Shown here in pieces: positions 43,245-51,664 of a stretch of DNA of 64,000 nt. The position numbers were made by a program, and so were the translations under genes. The notes beneath the pieces are model-generated. The model was not told the DNA's origin, searched no databases, and saw only the letters and a list, made by a program, of their open reading frames with translations. Position 1 is the first letter of the stretch. Every line of letters begins with the position of its first letter. Origin of the DNA: Thalassobius sp. I31.1 (GTDB lineage: Bacteria; Pseudomonadota; Alphaproteobacteria; Rhodobacterales; Rhodobacteraceae); contig NZ_PWAA01000022.1 of the NCBI RefSeq assembly GCF_003031585.1, forward strand, positions 62,001-126,000, read 5' to 3'.

Positions 43245-46019
43245 ATGTCCGATAAGATCAAATTTACCCTGGACGGCCAGCAGGTCGAAGCGAACCCCGG
43301 CGAAACCATCTGGGAAGTGGCCAATGGCCGCGGTCTTGTGATCCCGCATCTGTGCCACAAACCAGCGCCCGGCTATCGCCCGGACGGCAACTGTCGCGCA
43401 TGTATGGTCGATATTGAAGGCGAACGCACGCTGGCGGCCTCCTGTATCCGCGAACCTGCTGAAGGCATGGTTGTCACCACTGATAATGCGCGCGCAAAAG
43501 CGGCACGTAAGATGGTTCTGGAAATGCTGGTCACCGATCAGCCAGAGCGCGAAGAAGCCCGCGACAAATCCAGCCACCTTTGGGATATGGCGGATCTGAA
43601 CGAGATTTCCGAAAGCCGTTTCCCCAAGCTGGAAGAAGGCCGCATTCCGCTGCTTGATGACAGCCACGTTGCGATGAACGTGAACCTGGACGCCTGTATT
43701 TCCTGTAACCTCTGTGTGCGTGCCTGTCGCGAAGTTCAGGTGAACGACGTGATCGGCATGGCTGGCCGTGGTCACGATGCTTACCCTGTGTTTGACGTGG
43801 CCGACGACATGGGCGCTTCTTCCTGTGTGGCTTGCGGCGAATGTGTGCAGGCCTGCCCAACCGGTGCTTTGATGCCTGCCGCTGTGCTGGATGAAGCCCA
43901 GGTGGGTGACAGCAAGGATTACGATTCCGAAACCGAAAGCGTCTGCCCGTTCTGTGGTGTTGGCTGCCTTGTTTCCCTGAAAGTCAAAGACGGCAAAGTG
44001 AAATACGTTGAGGGCATCAATGGCCCGGCAAACGAAGGTCGTCTGTGCGTGAAAGGCCGTTTCGGCTTTGACTATATCCACCATGATCACCGCCTGACCA
44101 AACCGCTGATCCGCCGCGATGATGCACCTGCAAAGGGTCTGAACGTTGATCCTGGAAATCTGATGACCCACTTCCGCGAAGCGACCTGGGACGAAGCCAT
44201 GGAAAAAGCCGCTGGCGGCATGGCGAACCTGGCGCAGGCTCATGGCGGTCGTGCGATTGCGGGCTTTGGTTCTGCGAAATGTACCAATGAGGAAGCCTAC
44301 CTGTTCCAGAAGCTGATCCGTCAGGGCTTCAAGCACAACAACGTCGACCACTGTACACGTCTGTGTCACGCGTCTTCCGTAGCTGCGTTGATCGAAAACG
44401 TCGGATCCGGTGCGGTGACTGCGACCTTTAACGAGATCGAAAATGCCGACGTGGCGATCACCATCGGTTGTAACCCGATTGAAAACCACCCGGTTGCGGC
44501 GACCTATTTCAAACAGTTCGCCAAACGCGGTGGCAAGCTGATCGTGATGGATCCGCGCGGCGTGGGCATGCGCAAATTTGCCGATCACATGCTGCAATTC
44601 CGTCCGGGTGCTGACGTGGCGCTTCTGAACTCAATCATGCATGTGATTGTCGAAGAAAAGCTGTACGACGAGCAGTATATTGAAACTTACACTGAGAACT
44701 GGGAAGCTGAAAAAGCCCACCTGGCGGACTTCAGCCCCGAGAAAATGGAAGCGATTTCCGGCATTGACCCGGAAACCATTCGCGACGTTGCTCGCATCTA
44801 TGCCGGTGCAAAATCTGCGCTGATCTTCTGGGGGATGGGCGTGTCCCAGCACATCCACGGCACAGACAATTCCCGCTGTCTGATCAGCCTTGCTTTGATG
44901 TGTGGTCAGGTTGGCCGTCCAGGCGCGGGTCTGCACCCGCTGCGTGGTCAGAACAACGTGCAGGGTGCGTCTGACGCGGGCCTGATCCCGATGTTCCTGC
45001 CGGATTATCAGACTGTGACTGACGATCAGATCCGTGATAATTTCACTGGTGTCTGGGGTTCTGACGATTTCAGCAATGAAAAAGGTCTGACCGTGACCGA
45101 GATCGTTGATCAGGTTTATGCAGGCAATATCAAAGGCATGTATATCCAGGGTGAAAATCCGGCCATGTCTGATCCGGATGCGGAACACGCACGGGATGCT
45201 TTTGCCAAGCTTGATTTGATGGTTGTGCAGGATATCTTCCTGACCGAAACCGCGAACTATGCGGATGTGATCCTGCCAGCGTCCGCGCTCTATGAGAAAT
45301 CCGGTACGGTTTCCAACACCAACCGTCAGGTTCAGATGGTACGTCCAGCGGTGGCCCCTCCGGGTGAGGCGCGCGAAGACTGGGCGATCACCACGGAACT
45401 GGCGCAGCGCCTGGGCCTTGGCTGGACCTACACGCATCCAAGCGAGATTTTCGCCGAGATGAAGCTGAACATGAAGTCCCTGAACAACATCACATGGGAT
45501 CGTCTGAAAACCGAAACCGTAACCTACCCATCCCTGTCCCCGACAGATCCGGGTCAGGCTGTGGTGTTTGGCGATGGTTTCCCGCGCCCGGATGGTCGTG
45601 CGAAATTCACCCCTGCTGCCGTGATTGCACCGGACGAAGCCCCTGATGCGGACTTCCCGATGATCATGACAACTGGGCGTCAGCTGGAACACTGGCACAC
45701 AGGGTCTATGACCCGTCGTTCCAAAGTTCTGGATGCGGTTGAACCCGAAGCAAACTGTTCCCTGCACCCTAAAACCCTGCGTCGTCTGGGTGTGGAGCCG
45801 GGCGAAATGGTACGTCTGTCCACCCGTCGTGGTTCTATCGAGATCATGGCACGTGCGGACCGGGCGATTGCGGAGGACATGGTGTTTGTTCCATTCGCTT
45901 ATGTTGAAGCTGCGGCGAACGTACTGACCAATCCGGCGATTGACCCTTATGGCAAAATCCCTGAGTTTAAATTCTCAGCGGTGAAGGTCGAAAAAGCGAC
46001 TGCAATCGCGGCGGAATAA
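43245..46019 (+). CDS. Formate dehydrogenase alpha subunit-like molybdoenzyme
   Basis: A 924-residue bis-MGD enzyme that would oxidise formate to CO2. The N-terminus has a plant-type [2Fe-2S] site (Cys37, 50, 53, 67), then two [4Fe-4S] ferredoxin motifs (Cys151-161 and Cys194-204) and the active-domain cluster CPFCGVGC (234-241). The catalytic residues are Cys374-His375, the Cys form of the selenocysteine site. The His-Cys3 cluster segment found in FdsA and NuoG at about residues 97-115 has no Cys. No beta or gamma subunit or maturation gene is adjacent, so the electron acceptor is unknown. Confidence 0.92.
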   Translation: MSDKIKFTLDGQQVEANPGETIWEVANGRGLVIPHLCHKPAPGYRPDGNCRACMVDIEGERTLAASCIREPAEGMVVTTDNARAKAARKMVLEMLVTDQPEREEARDKSSHLWDMADLNEISESRFPKLEEGRIPLLDDSHVAMNVNLDACISCNLCVRACREVQVNDVIGMAGRGHDAYPVFDVADDMGASSCVACGECVQACPTGALMPAAVLDEAQVGDSKDYDSETESVCPFCGVGCLVSLKVKDGKVKYVEGINGPANEGRLCVKGRFGFDYIHHDHRLTKPLIRRDDAPAKGLNVDPGNLMTHFREATWDEAMEKAAGGMANLAQAHGGRAIAGFGSAKCTNEEAYLFQKLIRQGFKHNNVDHCTRLCHASSVAALIENVGSGAVTATFNEIENADVAITIGCNPIENHPVAATYFKQFAKRGGKLIVMDPRGVGMRKFADHMLQFRPGADVALLNSIMHVIVEEKLYDEQYIETYTENWEAEKAHLADFSPEKMEAISGIDPETIRDVARIYAGAKSALIFWGMGVSQHIHGTDNSRCLISLALMCGQVGRPGAGLHPLRGQNNVQGASDAGLIPMFLPDYQTVTDDQIRDNFTGVWGSDDFSNEKGLTVTEIVDQVYAGNIKGMYIQGENPAMSDPDAEHARDAFAKLDLMVVQDIFLTETANYADVILPASALYEKSGTVSNTNRQVQMVRPAVAPPGEAREDWAITTELAQRLGLGWTYTHPSEIFAEMKLNMKSLNNITWDRLKTETVTYPSLSPTDPGQAVVFGDGFPRPDGRAKFTPAAVIAPDEAPDADFPMIMTTGRQLEHWHTGSMTRRSKVLDAVEPEANCSLHPKTLRRLGVEPGEMVRLSTRRGSIEIMARADRAIAEDMVFVPFAYVEAAANVLTNPAIDPYGKIPEFKFSAVKVEKATAIAAE

Positions 46020-46040
46020 ACCTGGCTAAATCCATTCAGA

Positions 46041-46070
46041 AACCCGCCGGAAACGGCGGGTTTTTCTGTT
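46041..46070 (+). terminator. Terminator after formate dehydrogenase
   Basis: AACCCGCC, a six-base loop, GGCGGG and TTTTTCTGTT. Confidence 0.88.
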
Positions 46071-46094
46071 TTTGGGGCCGATTTAAAGATGCAC

Positions 46095-46126
46095 TATGCA
46101 TGCACAATCTATGCACATCTTATGCA
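46095..46126. repeat. Three TATGCA repeats upstream of the Hint gene
   Basis: TATGCA occurs at 46095-46100, 46110-46115 and 46121-46126, in a stretch dominated by ATGCA and TGCAC words and palindromes such as TGCATGCA. Just downstream, TTAA-N7-TTAG (46145-46159) is one base off the CtrA box, followed by more TTAA/TTAG half-sites. The 269-bp spacer holds no believable gene. Confidence 0.4.
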
Positions 46127-46288
46127 TATGCGCTGCACTGGGGTTTAATAAAGCCTTAGCAATTAAGCTTAGAGGGAAATTCCGGCATCGGGGTTTCACC
46201 TATTGGTTTATCTTTGCCAGAAATTGTGATTTACTTATCGTTAATAAAAAAAGAATGAGCAGTAAATCAGGTATAAAGGACCAGGGGA

Positions 46289-47308
46289 ATGGCAACGCCG
46301 TTCATCTCTGAGATTAAGTACACTGGCAATGGAAATCAGGATTTCATAGAGATCATGGTTGATGCGGGCACACCTGTGTCCGGTCTGACCATTGAAATCT
46401 ACAATCCGAATGGGTCATTGCGCAGTTCCAGTGTGCTGAATTTTGCTTCGTCAGCGACTGTTGACGGGAAGGATATCTATGTCCTGAATGATGGCTCGCC
46501 GACGCAGTTTAATGGTCTGCACCGGTTTGGTGCGATTGCCCTGATTGAGAACGGCACGATCCTGCAGTTTAACAGCTTCACTGAGGGGGGAACTGTTACG
46601 GCTGATGGATCGGGCCAGGTTCCGGTCAATACTGTTTCTGATGTCATTGGCACAGCGGGCGCCGGCAGTTCGCTGAGCGGCAATCCGACAGATGGATATG
46701 TCACCACCACATCACCCACCCCGGGTATGCCTTGTTTCGTTGCGGGGACGTTAATCGACACAGTATCCGGCCCAAGAGCAATTGAAACCTTACAGCCCGG
46801 TGATCTTGTCATCACAGAGGACAATGGGTTGCAGCCAGTACGCTGGATTGGGTGCCGGGATGTCGCGTTGCAAGAACCAGAGTTCGCGCGTTTTGCCCCT
46901 GTTCGCATCCGGGCGCATCAATTTGGTCCCGGCTGTCCCGAGGTTGATGTCTGTCTGTCACCGGGGCACCGCGTGCTGATGCAGGGGTACAACTGCAATC
47001 TGATGTTCGGCCAAAGTCAGGTTCTGGCGGCGACGCGGTTCCTGCTGGGGGATCAGATCCGTCAGGATCATGAACTGACCCATGTTACCTATTGTCATCT
47101 GATGTTCGATCAACATGAAATCGTCCGGACCCATGGGCTGCTGAGCGAAAGCTTTTTCCCGGGGGGCGAGGGGTTGAATGCTGTGACCTGTGAAAGCCGC
47201 GCAGAGATGTTTTCAATCTTTCCTGAGCTGCGCAGCAATGCCGGGTGTTACGGCCCCACGGCACGGCTGGATCTTAAGCAGTATGAGGGACGGTTTCTCG
47301 CCGCCTGA
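46289..47308 (+). CDS. Hint-domain protein with lamin-tail-like N-terminus
   Basis: A 339-residue protein. Residues 3-140 form a beta-rich domain that opens like lamin-tail domains (FISEIKYTGNGNQDFIEIMV, in part). From residue 149 a Hint (Hedgehog/intein) domain begins with the nucleophile Cys149 in PCFVAGTLIDT and continues through LQPGDLVIT and LSPGHRVLM. Such Hint_2 proteins in Rhodobacterales are typically attached to secreted or toxin-like modules and may self-cleave. There is no Sec signal peptide. GGGGA precedes the ATG. The role here is not known. Confidence 0.85.
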   Translation: MATPFISEIKYTGNGNQDFIEIMVDAGTPVSGLTIEIYNPNGSLRSSSVLNFASSATVDGKDIYVLNDGSPTQFNGLHRFGAIALIENGTILQFNSFTEGGTVTADGSGQVPVNTVSDVIGTAGAGSSLSGNPTDGYVTTTSPTPGMPCFVAGTLIDTVSGPRAIETLQPGDLVITEDNGLQPVRWIGCRDVALQEPEFARFAPVRIRAHQFGPGCPEVDVCLSPGHRVLMQGYNCNLMFGQSQVLAATRFLLGDQIRQDHELTHVTYCHLMFDQHEIVRTHGLLSESFFPGGEGLNAVTCESRAEMFSIFPELRSNAGCYGPTARLDLKQYEGRFLAA

Positions 47309-47324
47309 TCGCCAGGCGGGTTTC
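47301..47324 (+). terminator. Weak terminator at the end of the Hint gene
   Basis: CGCCTG and CAGGCG arms with a short loop followed by GGTTTCC, overlapping the stop codon. The stem is short, so confidence is limited. Confidence 0.4.
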
Positions 47325-47559
47325 CCCGCGTACCGGCAACCTCCTGCCATTGGTTGATTGCCAGTGCGCCTGCATGTCCTCATAGGCGTATTTTTTCCTG
47401 TTTTTGCAGGGTGTTGGCGGATTGTTGCGCAGTTTCCGGGCAGAGGGGAAAAGCATAATTCGGTTCCCCTGAAACTTCTGCCGTCCAGCCCTCAGATCAG
47501 GACCTGTGCCAGCGCCGGTGTGTCCGGAGGCCGGCGAAACAGAATGAAAGTAAGTAACG

Positions 47560-48402
47560 ATGACACAGAAAACAGCGAAATCAGTAACTCTGGCTGCATT
47601 GATGATTGCAGGTGGCACCGCCGCCTTTGCACAGGACACAGGCGTTCAGATCACCAACGACGCGGCAACAGACGCTGTTGAAGCAATCGAAACCAATATC
47701 AACGATGACTATGAGCGCGGCTATGACGCGGATCGTTTTGGCAATTCCCGTCGCCCGCTGGGCTGGCGTGGTTCTGTTGCGGCATCCATGAACGCAACAA
47801 GCGGCAACAGCGACACCACTGATCTGGGTATTGGTTCACGTTTTGGCTATGGCACCGAGAACTGGGATCACGATTTCACCCTGAGCTATAATTACAGCGA
47901 AAAGGAAGGCACTCGCAGCGCAAACACCTTCCTGGGTGCTTATGATGCAAGCCGCTATTTCAACGAACGTTTCTACGGTTATGGTAAACTGCGTTACGCA
48001 AATGACGAATTCGGCGCGTTTGAAGAAGACGGCTTTGTAGGTTTTGGTGTTGGTTACCGCCTGATCGATAATGATAACTTCCACTGGCGCGTACAGGGTG
48101 GCCCTGGCTACCGTATCACCCAGGCGCAGGGTGCTGACAATTCCGTACGTGAAGGCGCAGCTCTGCTGGGGTCCCGCATGTACTGGAGCCTGAATGACAA
48201 CGTGACCCTGACCAACGACACAGACGTTCTGTCTTCCTCCGCAGATACACTGGTGTCTAACGATCTGGGCGTGAATGTTTCCCTGTCCGGTCCTCTGTCC
48301 CTGCGCACAAGCGTTCGTACAGATTACCACACTGATCCGGCTGCGGGTCAGGCCAGCACATCCAACACCTTTGGTGTGTCTCTGGTTTACAAGTTCAACT
48401 GA
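47560..48402 (+). CDS. DUF481-family outer-membrane protein
   Basis: A 280-residue exported protein with a signal peptide (hydrophobic VTLALMIAGGTAAFA-like core, cleavage after AFA near residue 24). The mature part has a short helical linker and then DUF481-type strands: GWRGSVAASMNATSGNSDT near 68-86, followed by paired YGKLRYANDEF and FGVGYRLIDND segments, ending in aromatic VYKFN as expected of a barrel terminus. YdiY of E. coli is the best-known relative and its function is obscure. The 251-bp spacer upstream contains no other gene. Confidence 0.88.
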   Translation: MTQKTAKSVTLAALMIAGGTAAFAQDTGVQITNDAATDAVEAIETNINDDYERGYDADRFGNSRRPLGWRGSVAASMNATSGNSDTTDLGIGSRFGYGTENWDHDFTLSYNYSEKEGTRSANTFLGAYDASRYFNERFYGYGKLRYANDEFGAFEEDGFVGFGVGYRLIDNDNFHWRVQGGPGYRITQAQGADNSVREGAALLGSRMYWSLNDNVTLTNDTDVLSSSADTLVSNDLGVNVSLSGPLSLRTSVRTDYHTDPAAGQASTSNTFGVSLVYKFN

Positions 48403-48420
48403 TCTGATTTCAGTCTGACG

Positions 48421-48449
48421 AAAGGGCGGCCTTTGGGTCGCCCTTTTTT
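48421..48449. terminator. Bidirectional terminator between DUF481 gene and rmuC
   Basis: AAAGGGCG and CGCCCTTT arms enclose a loop and are followed by more T residues. It serves two convergent genes. Confidence 0.88.
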
Positions 48450-49668
48450 AGTCCTGCGTCAACGGCAGGGCAGGTTGTGGCTCTTCCGGGGCCAATTCTT
48501 CAAAGTCGAAGTTATCCAGCTTTGCAGCGCGCTTGCCTGCACGTTCGGCGGCGGTGTTGATCTTTTCCAGATCATCGCGGGCCTGGCCGAAATGGGTGTT
48601 CAGCTTGCCCACACGTTCCACCACCAGTTCCACATCCCGGTGCAGCATGCCCAGGGTCTTGCGGATAGCCCCGGCCTGTTCGCGCATGCGTGCGTCTTTC
48701 AGAACCGCGCGCATGGTGTTCAGCGTGGCCATACAGGTGGTCGGGGACACGATCCAGACCCGCGCGGCAAATCCTTCGCGCACGACTTCGGGCAGGCGGG
48801 CGTGCAGTTCGGCGTAAACGGCCTCAGAGGGCAGGAACATCAGCGCACCATCGGCGGTTTCCCCGTCGATCAGGTATTTCTCGCTGATCGCTTTGATATG
48901 GGCTTTGACCGCGGTGCGTAACCCGGCAAGCGCGCGGGCGGCGTCTTCTTTGGTGTCGGCGGCGACCAGAGCTTCGTAGCTTTCCAACGGGAATTTCGCG
49001 TCGATCACAATCGGGCCGGGTGGGTTTGGCAGGTGAATCAGACAGTCGGCGCGTTTGCCATTGGACAGGATCGCCTGAAATTTATAGGCGTCAGACGGCA
49101 GGGCCTTGGCGACGATATCATTCAGCTGAATTTCCCCAAACGCCCCGCGTGTCTGTTTGTTTGACAGAATATCCTGAAGGCCCAAGACATCACCGGACAG
49201 CTTTTCGATATTGCTTTGTGCCTTATCAATCGTCGCCAGGCGTTCCTGCAACTGCGTCAGGGATGCGGTGGTTTGTTTGGAAGACCCGTGCAGTGTTTCC
49301 TTCACGCGTTCCTGCATTTCAGACATGGAATTCGCGGATTTCAGGGCGTTTTCCGCCAGGCGATCTGCCATCTGTTGCTGTACAGTTGCCAGGCGGGTTT
49401 CCATACGCTGGATCACCTGGGTTTGCGCGTTGGCCTGGGCGTCTGACACTGATTGCAACTGCCCGCCAAGATGCTGCTGATTGCTGCCCAGCATGCGCAT
49501 GTCTTCGTTCATCTGCATCATCTGCCGCGCCAGTTGTTCGCTGACGTCACCCGCGCGTCCGGCACGTTTCAGCATGACAAACAGCAGGATCACAACCAAC
49601 AGCAGAAGGAGGGTGCCAAAGACGGCCGGATCGGTGATGGAATAGGTGGTGTCGCCGATGGTGATCAT
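48448..49668 (-). CDS. rmuC: DNA recombination protein RmuC
   Basis: A 406-residue protein anchored by one N-terminal helix (FGTLLLLLVVILLFVML near 17-33), followed by a long coiled coil (about 45-165) and a PD-(D/E)xK nuclease-like domain with DCLIHLP and VIDAKFPLESYEAL near 208-240. RmuC limits inversions at short inverted repeats in E. coli, and its biochemical action is unclear. The start overlaps the mutL stop by four bases, so the genes are co-translated. Confidence 0.95.
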   Translation of the reverse strand: MITIGDTTYSITDPAVFGTLLLLLVVILLFVMLKRAGRAGDVSEQLARQMMQMNEDMRMLGSNQQHLGGQLQSVSDAQANAQTQVIQRMETRLATVQQQMADRLAENALKSANSMSEMQERVKETLHGSSKQTTASLTQLQERLATIDKAQSNIEKLSGDVLGLQDILSNKQTRGAFGEIQLNDIVAKALPSDAYKFQAILSNGKRADCLIHLPNPPGPIVIDAKFPLESYEALVAADTKEDAARALAGLRTAVKAHIKAISEKYLIDGETADGALMFLPSEAVYAELHARLPEVVREGFAARVWIVSPTTCMATLNTMRAVLKDARMREQAGAIRKTLGMLHRDVELVVERVGKLNTHFGQARDDLEKINTAAERAGKRAAKLDNFDFEELAPEEPQPALPLTQD

Positions 49669-51536
49669 GTGCGTCCAAACAGTCTTTCGATGTCAGAGAG
49701 TTTCAGCTCTACATATGTGGGGCGGCCGTGGTTGCATTGGCCGGAATGGGGGGTGGATTCCATTTCGCGCAAAAGTGCGTTCATTTCTTCGGCCCGCATA
49801 CGTCGGCCGGACCGGATAGAACCATGGCAGGCGACGCGCGACAGGATCGCTTCGAGTTTTTCCTGCACCAGCTGACTTTCGCCAAGATCGGACAGTTCGT
49901 CCAGCACATCGCGCAGCATGTTTTCTGCGTTGATTTCCCCAAGGATTGCCGGGGTTTCACGCACCGCGATGGTGCCGGGACCGAAGGGTTCCAGAACAAG
50001 GCCAAGGCGGGAGAGGTTTTCCGCATGTGCGAGCAAAGCTGCGGCGTCCCCGTCGGACAGTTCGACAATCTCAGGGATCAAAAGCGCCTGCGAAGCAATC
50101 CCGTTTTCCGCCATCTGATGTTTCAGTTTTTCATAGACCAGGCGTTCATGCGCCGCGTGTTGATCCACAATTACCATGCCGGTTTCTGTCTGGGCGATGA
50201 TGTAATTTTCATGCACCTGGGCACGGGCGGCACCAAGCGGAAGCACGTCAAGTTGCGGCTGTTCTGGCACCGGTTCAAACCGGGCGGAGGGCATGGAGGC
50301 CTCTGCAAAACCGGGAGTGTCCATCAGCGGGGCCTGAGCCGCATAAGCTGCGTCGCGTGCTTGCACGGACGGGGTGTAGGGCGCGGCATAGCTGCTGCGC
50401 CGGTCCATCTGATACACGCGCGGCTGATCGGTCATTTCCGGGCGCATGGCGGATAAGGTTTCCGCTGCAACCGTGGTAGACGCACGATGACCGGCCTCTG
50501 TCAAAGCGGCGCGAACAGCGGTGACGATCAGGCTGCGCGCGACACCGGGTTCGCGAAAGCGGACCTCGGATTTGGCAGGGTGCACGTTGACGTCGACACG
50601 ATCCGGTTCGCATTCCAGGAAAAGCGCTGCGGCGGGGTGACGGTCGCGCGACAGGAAATCGGCATAAGCCCCGCGCAGAGCACCGGTCAGCAATTTATCC
50701 CGTACGGGGCGGCCATTCACAAACAGGAATTGCGCCACAGCTGCGCCGCGCGAATAGGTTGGCAGGGCGGCATATCCCGTCAGGGTGATGCCTTCGCGTT
50801 CGGCATCAATTTTCAGGGCGTTGGTGGTGAATTCCGGCCCCATCACTTTGGTCAAGCGGGTGTGCAGGGCTTCGAACAGGTCTCCGCTGGCGGCATCGGC
50901 GCGGAAGGTCACGCGGCCTTCGCCACCGCTGGATACATCGCGCAGAGTAAAGCCGATCCAGGGTTCCGCCATGGCGAGGCGTTTGATCACGTCACCAATC
51001 GCCTGGCTTTCAGCGCGGTCGGTGCGCATGAATTTCAGGCGTGCCGGGGTTGCGTAAAACAGATCACGCAGTTCCACCACAGTGCCCTGATTCAGGGCGG
51101 CGGGTTTAACCGGATCAGTGGTGCCGCCGGTGACGCGGATTGTTGCGGCATCCTGCCCTTTTGCGCGGGAGGTGATGGTCAGTTTGCCAACTGCGCCAAG
51201 GGATGGCAGAGCCTCCCCCCGGAACCCGAAGGAATGGATGTTCAACAGGTCAGAGCCGTCGATTTTACTGGTCGCATGACGAGAGAGAGCAAGCGGCAGC
51301 TGATCCGGGGCAATGCCACATCCATTGTCTGTGACACGGATCAGGGTTTTGCCACCATCGGCGATTGCCACATCAATTCGTGTGGCCCCGGCATCGATGG
51401 CATTTTCGACCAGCTCTTTCACGGCACTTGCCGGACGTTCGACGACTTCGCCTGCCGCAATGCGGTTGATTGCGGCATCATCCAGCTGGCGGATAATGGG
51501 TTGCGCAGGGCTTATTTTGGGGTCGGATGCAGACAT
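49665..51536 (-). CDS. mutL: DNA mismatch repair protein MutL (endonuclease type)
   Basis: A 623-residue GHKL ATPase. The N-terminal motifs are RIAAGEVVERPASAVKELVENAIDA (in part), DNGCGI and GFRGEALPS. A linker (about 345-420) leads to the C-terminal dimerisation/endonuclease domain with DQHAAHERLVYEKL (Asp458), ACHGSIR and CNHGRPT. The metal site indicates that MutL nicks the new strand itself, consistent with the lack of MutH outside gamma-proteobacteria. The start is placed at the Met preceding SASDPK. No clear ribosome site is seen, so the start is tentative. Confidence 0.96.
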   Translation of the reverse strand: MSASDPKISPAQPIIRQLDDAAINRIAAGEVVERPASAVKELVENAIDAGATRIDVAIADGGKTLIRVTDNGCGIAPDQLPLALSRHATSKIDGSDLLNIHSFGFRGEALPSLGAVGKLTITSRAKGQDAATIRVTGGTTDPVKPAALNQGTVVELRDLFYATPARLKFMRTDRAESQAIGDVIKRLAMAEPWIGFTLRDVSSGGEGRVTFRADAASGDLFEALHTRLTKVMGPEFTTNALKIDAEREGITLTGYAALPTYSRGAAVAQFLFVNGRPVRDKLLTGALRGAYADFLSRDRHPAAALFLECEPDRVDVNVHPAKSEVRFREPGVARSLIVTAVRAALTEAGHRASTTVAAETLSAMRPEMTDQPRVYQMDRRSSYAAPYTPSVQARDAAYAAQAPLMDTPGFAEASMPSARFEPVPEQPQLDVLPLGAARAQVHENYIIAQTETGMVIVDQHAAHERLVYEKLKHQMAENGIASQALLIPEIVELSDGDAAALLAHAENLSRLGLVLEPFGPGTIAVRETPAILGEINAENMLRDVLDELSDLGESQLVQEKLEAILSRVACHGSIRSGRRMRAEEMNALLREMESTPHSGQCNHGRPTYVELKLSDIERLFGRT

Positions 51537-51619
51537 GCCACAAAACATAGCATGAACATCTGCGATTCGACCAGGCGAAAACCTGTTTCATCCACAGGGA
51601 ATTTTGTGGTTCGCGATGA

Positions 51620-51664
51620 CTGTTTTTTACGAAAAAACAGGGCAAGATTTTTTCAAAAAATCTT
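51620..51664. repeat. Two adjacent A/T-tract palindromes between M16 and mutL genes
   Basis: CTGTTTTTT/AAAAAACAG (51620-51628 and 51632-51640, 3-base centre) and AAGATTTTTT/AAAAAATCTT (51644-51653 and 51655-51664, 1-base centre) are both perfect. The second touches the stop codon of the M16 gene, so they probably end that transcript. A short CCACA-N8-TGTGG inverted pair lies just upstream. Confidence 0.6.

Noticed and set aside
43086-44597. A 503-codon minus-strand frame opposite the formate dehydrogenase gene
   Set aside because: The plus strand encodes conserved Fe-S and molybdopterin motifs; the antisense translation is His- and Thr-rich without any family pattern.
46090-46140. Possible dif site (palindromic ATGCAT-rich sequence)
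   Set aside because: Only a few bases resemble one arm of the XerCD site; the XerD arm and central spacing do not match.
46096-46311. A 71-codon frame starting in the TATGCA repeats before the Hint gene
   Set aside because: It overlaps the Hint start in another frame, lacks a ribosome site and has no protein-like pattern.
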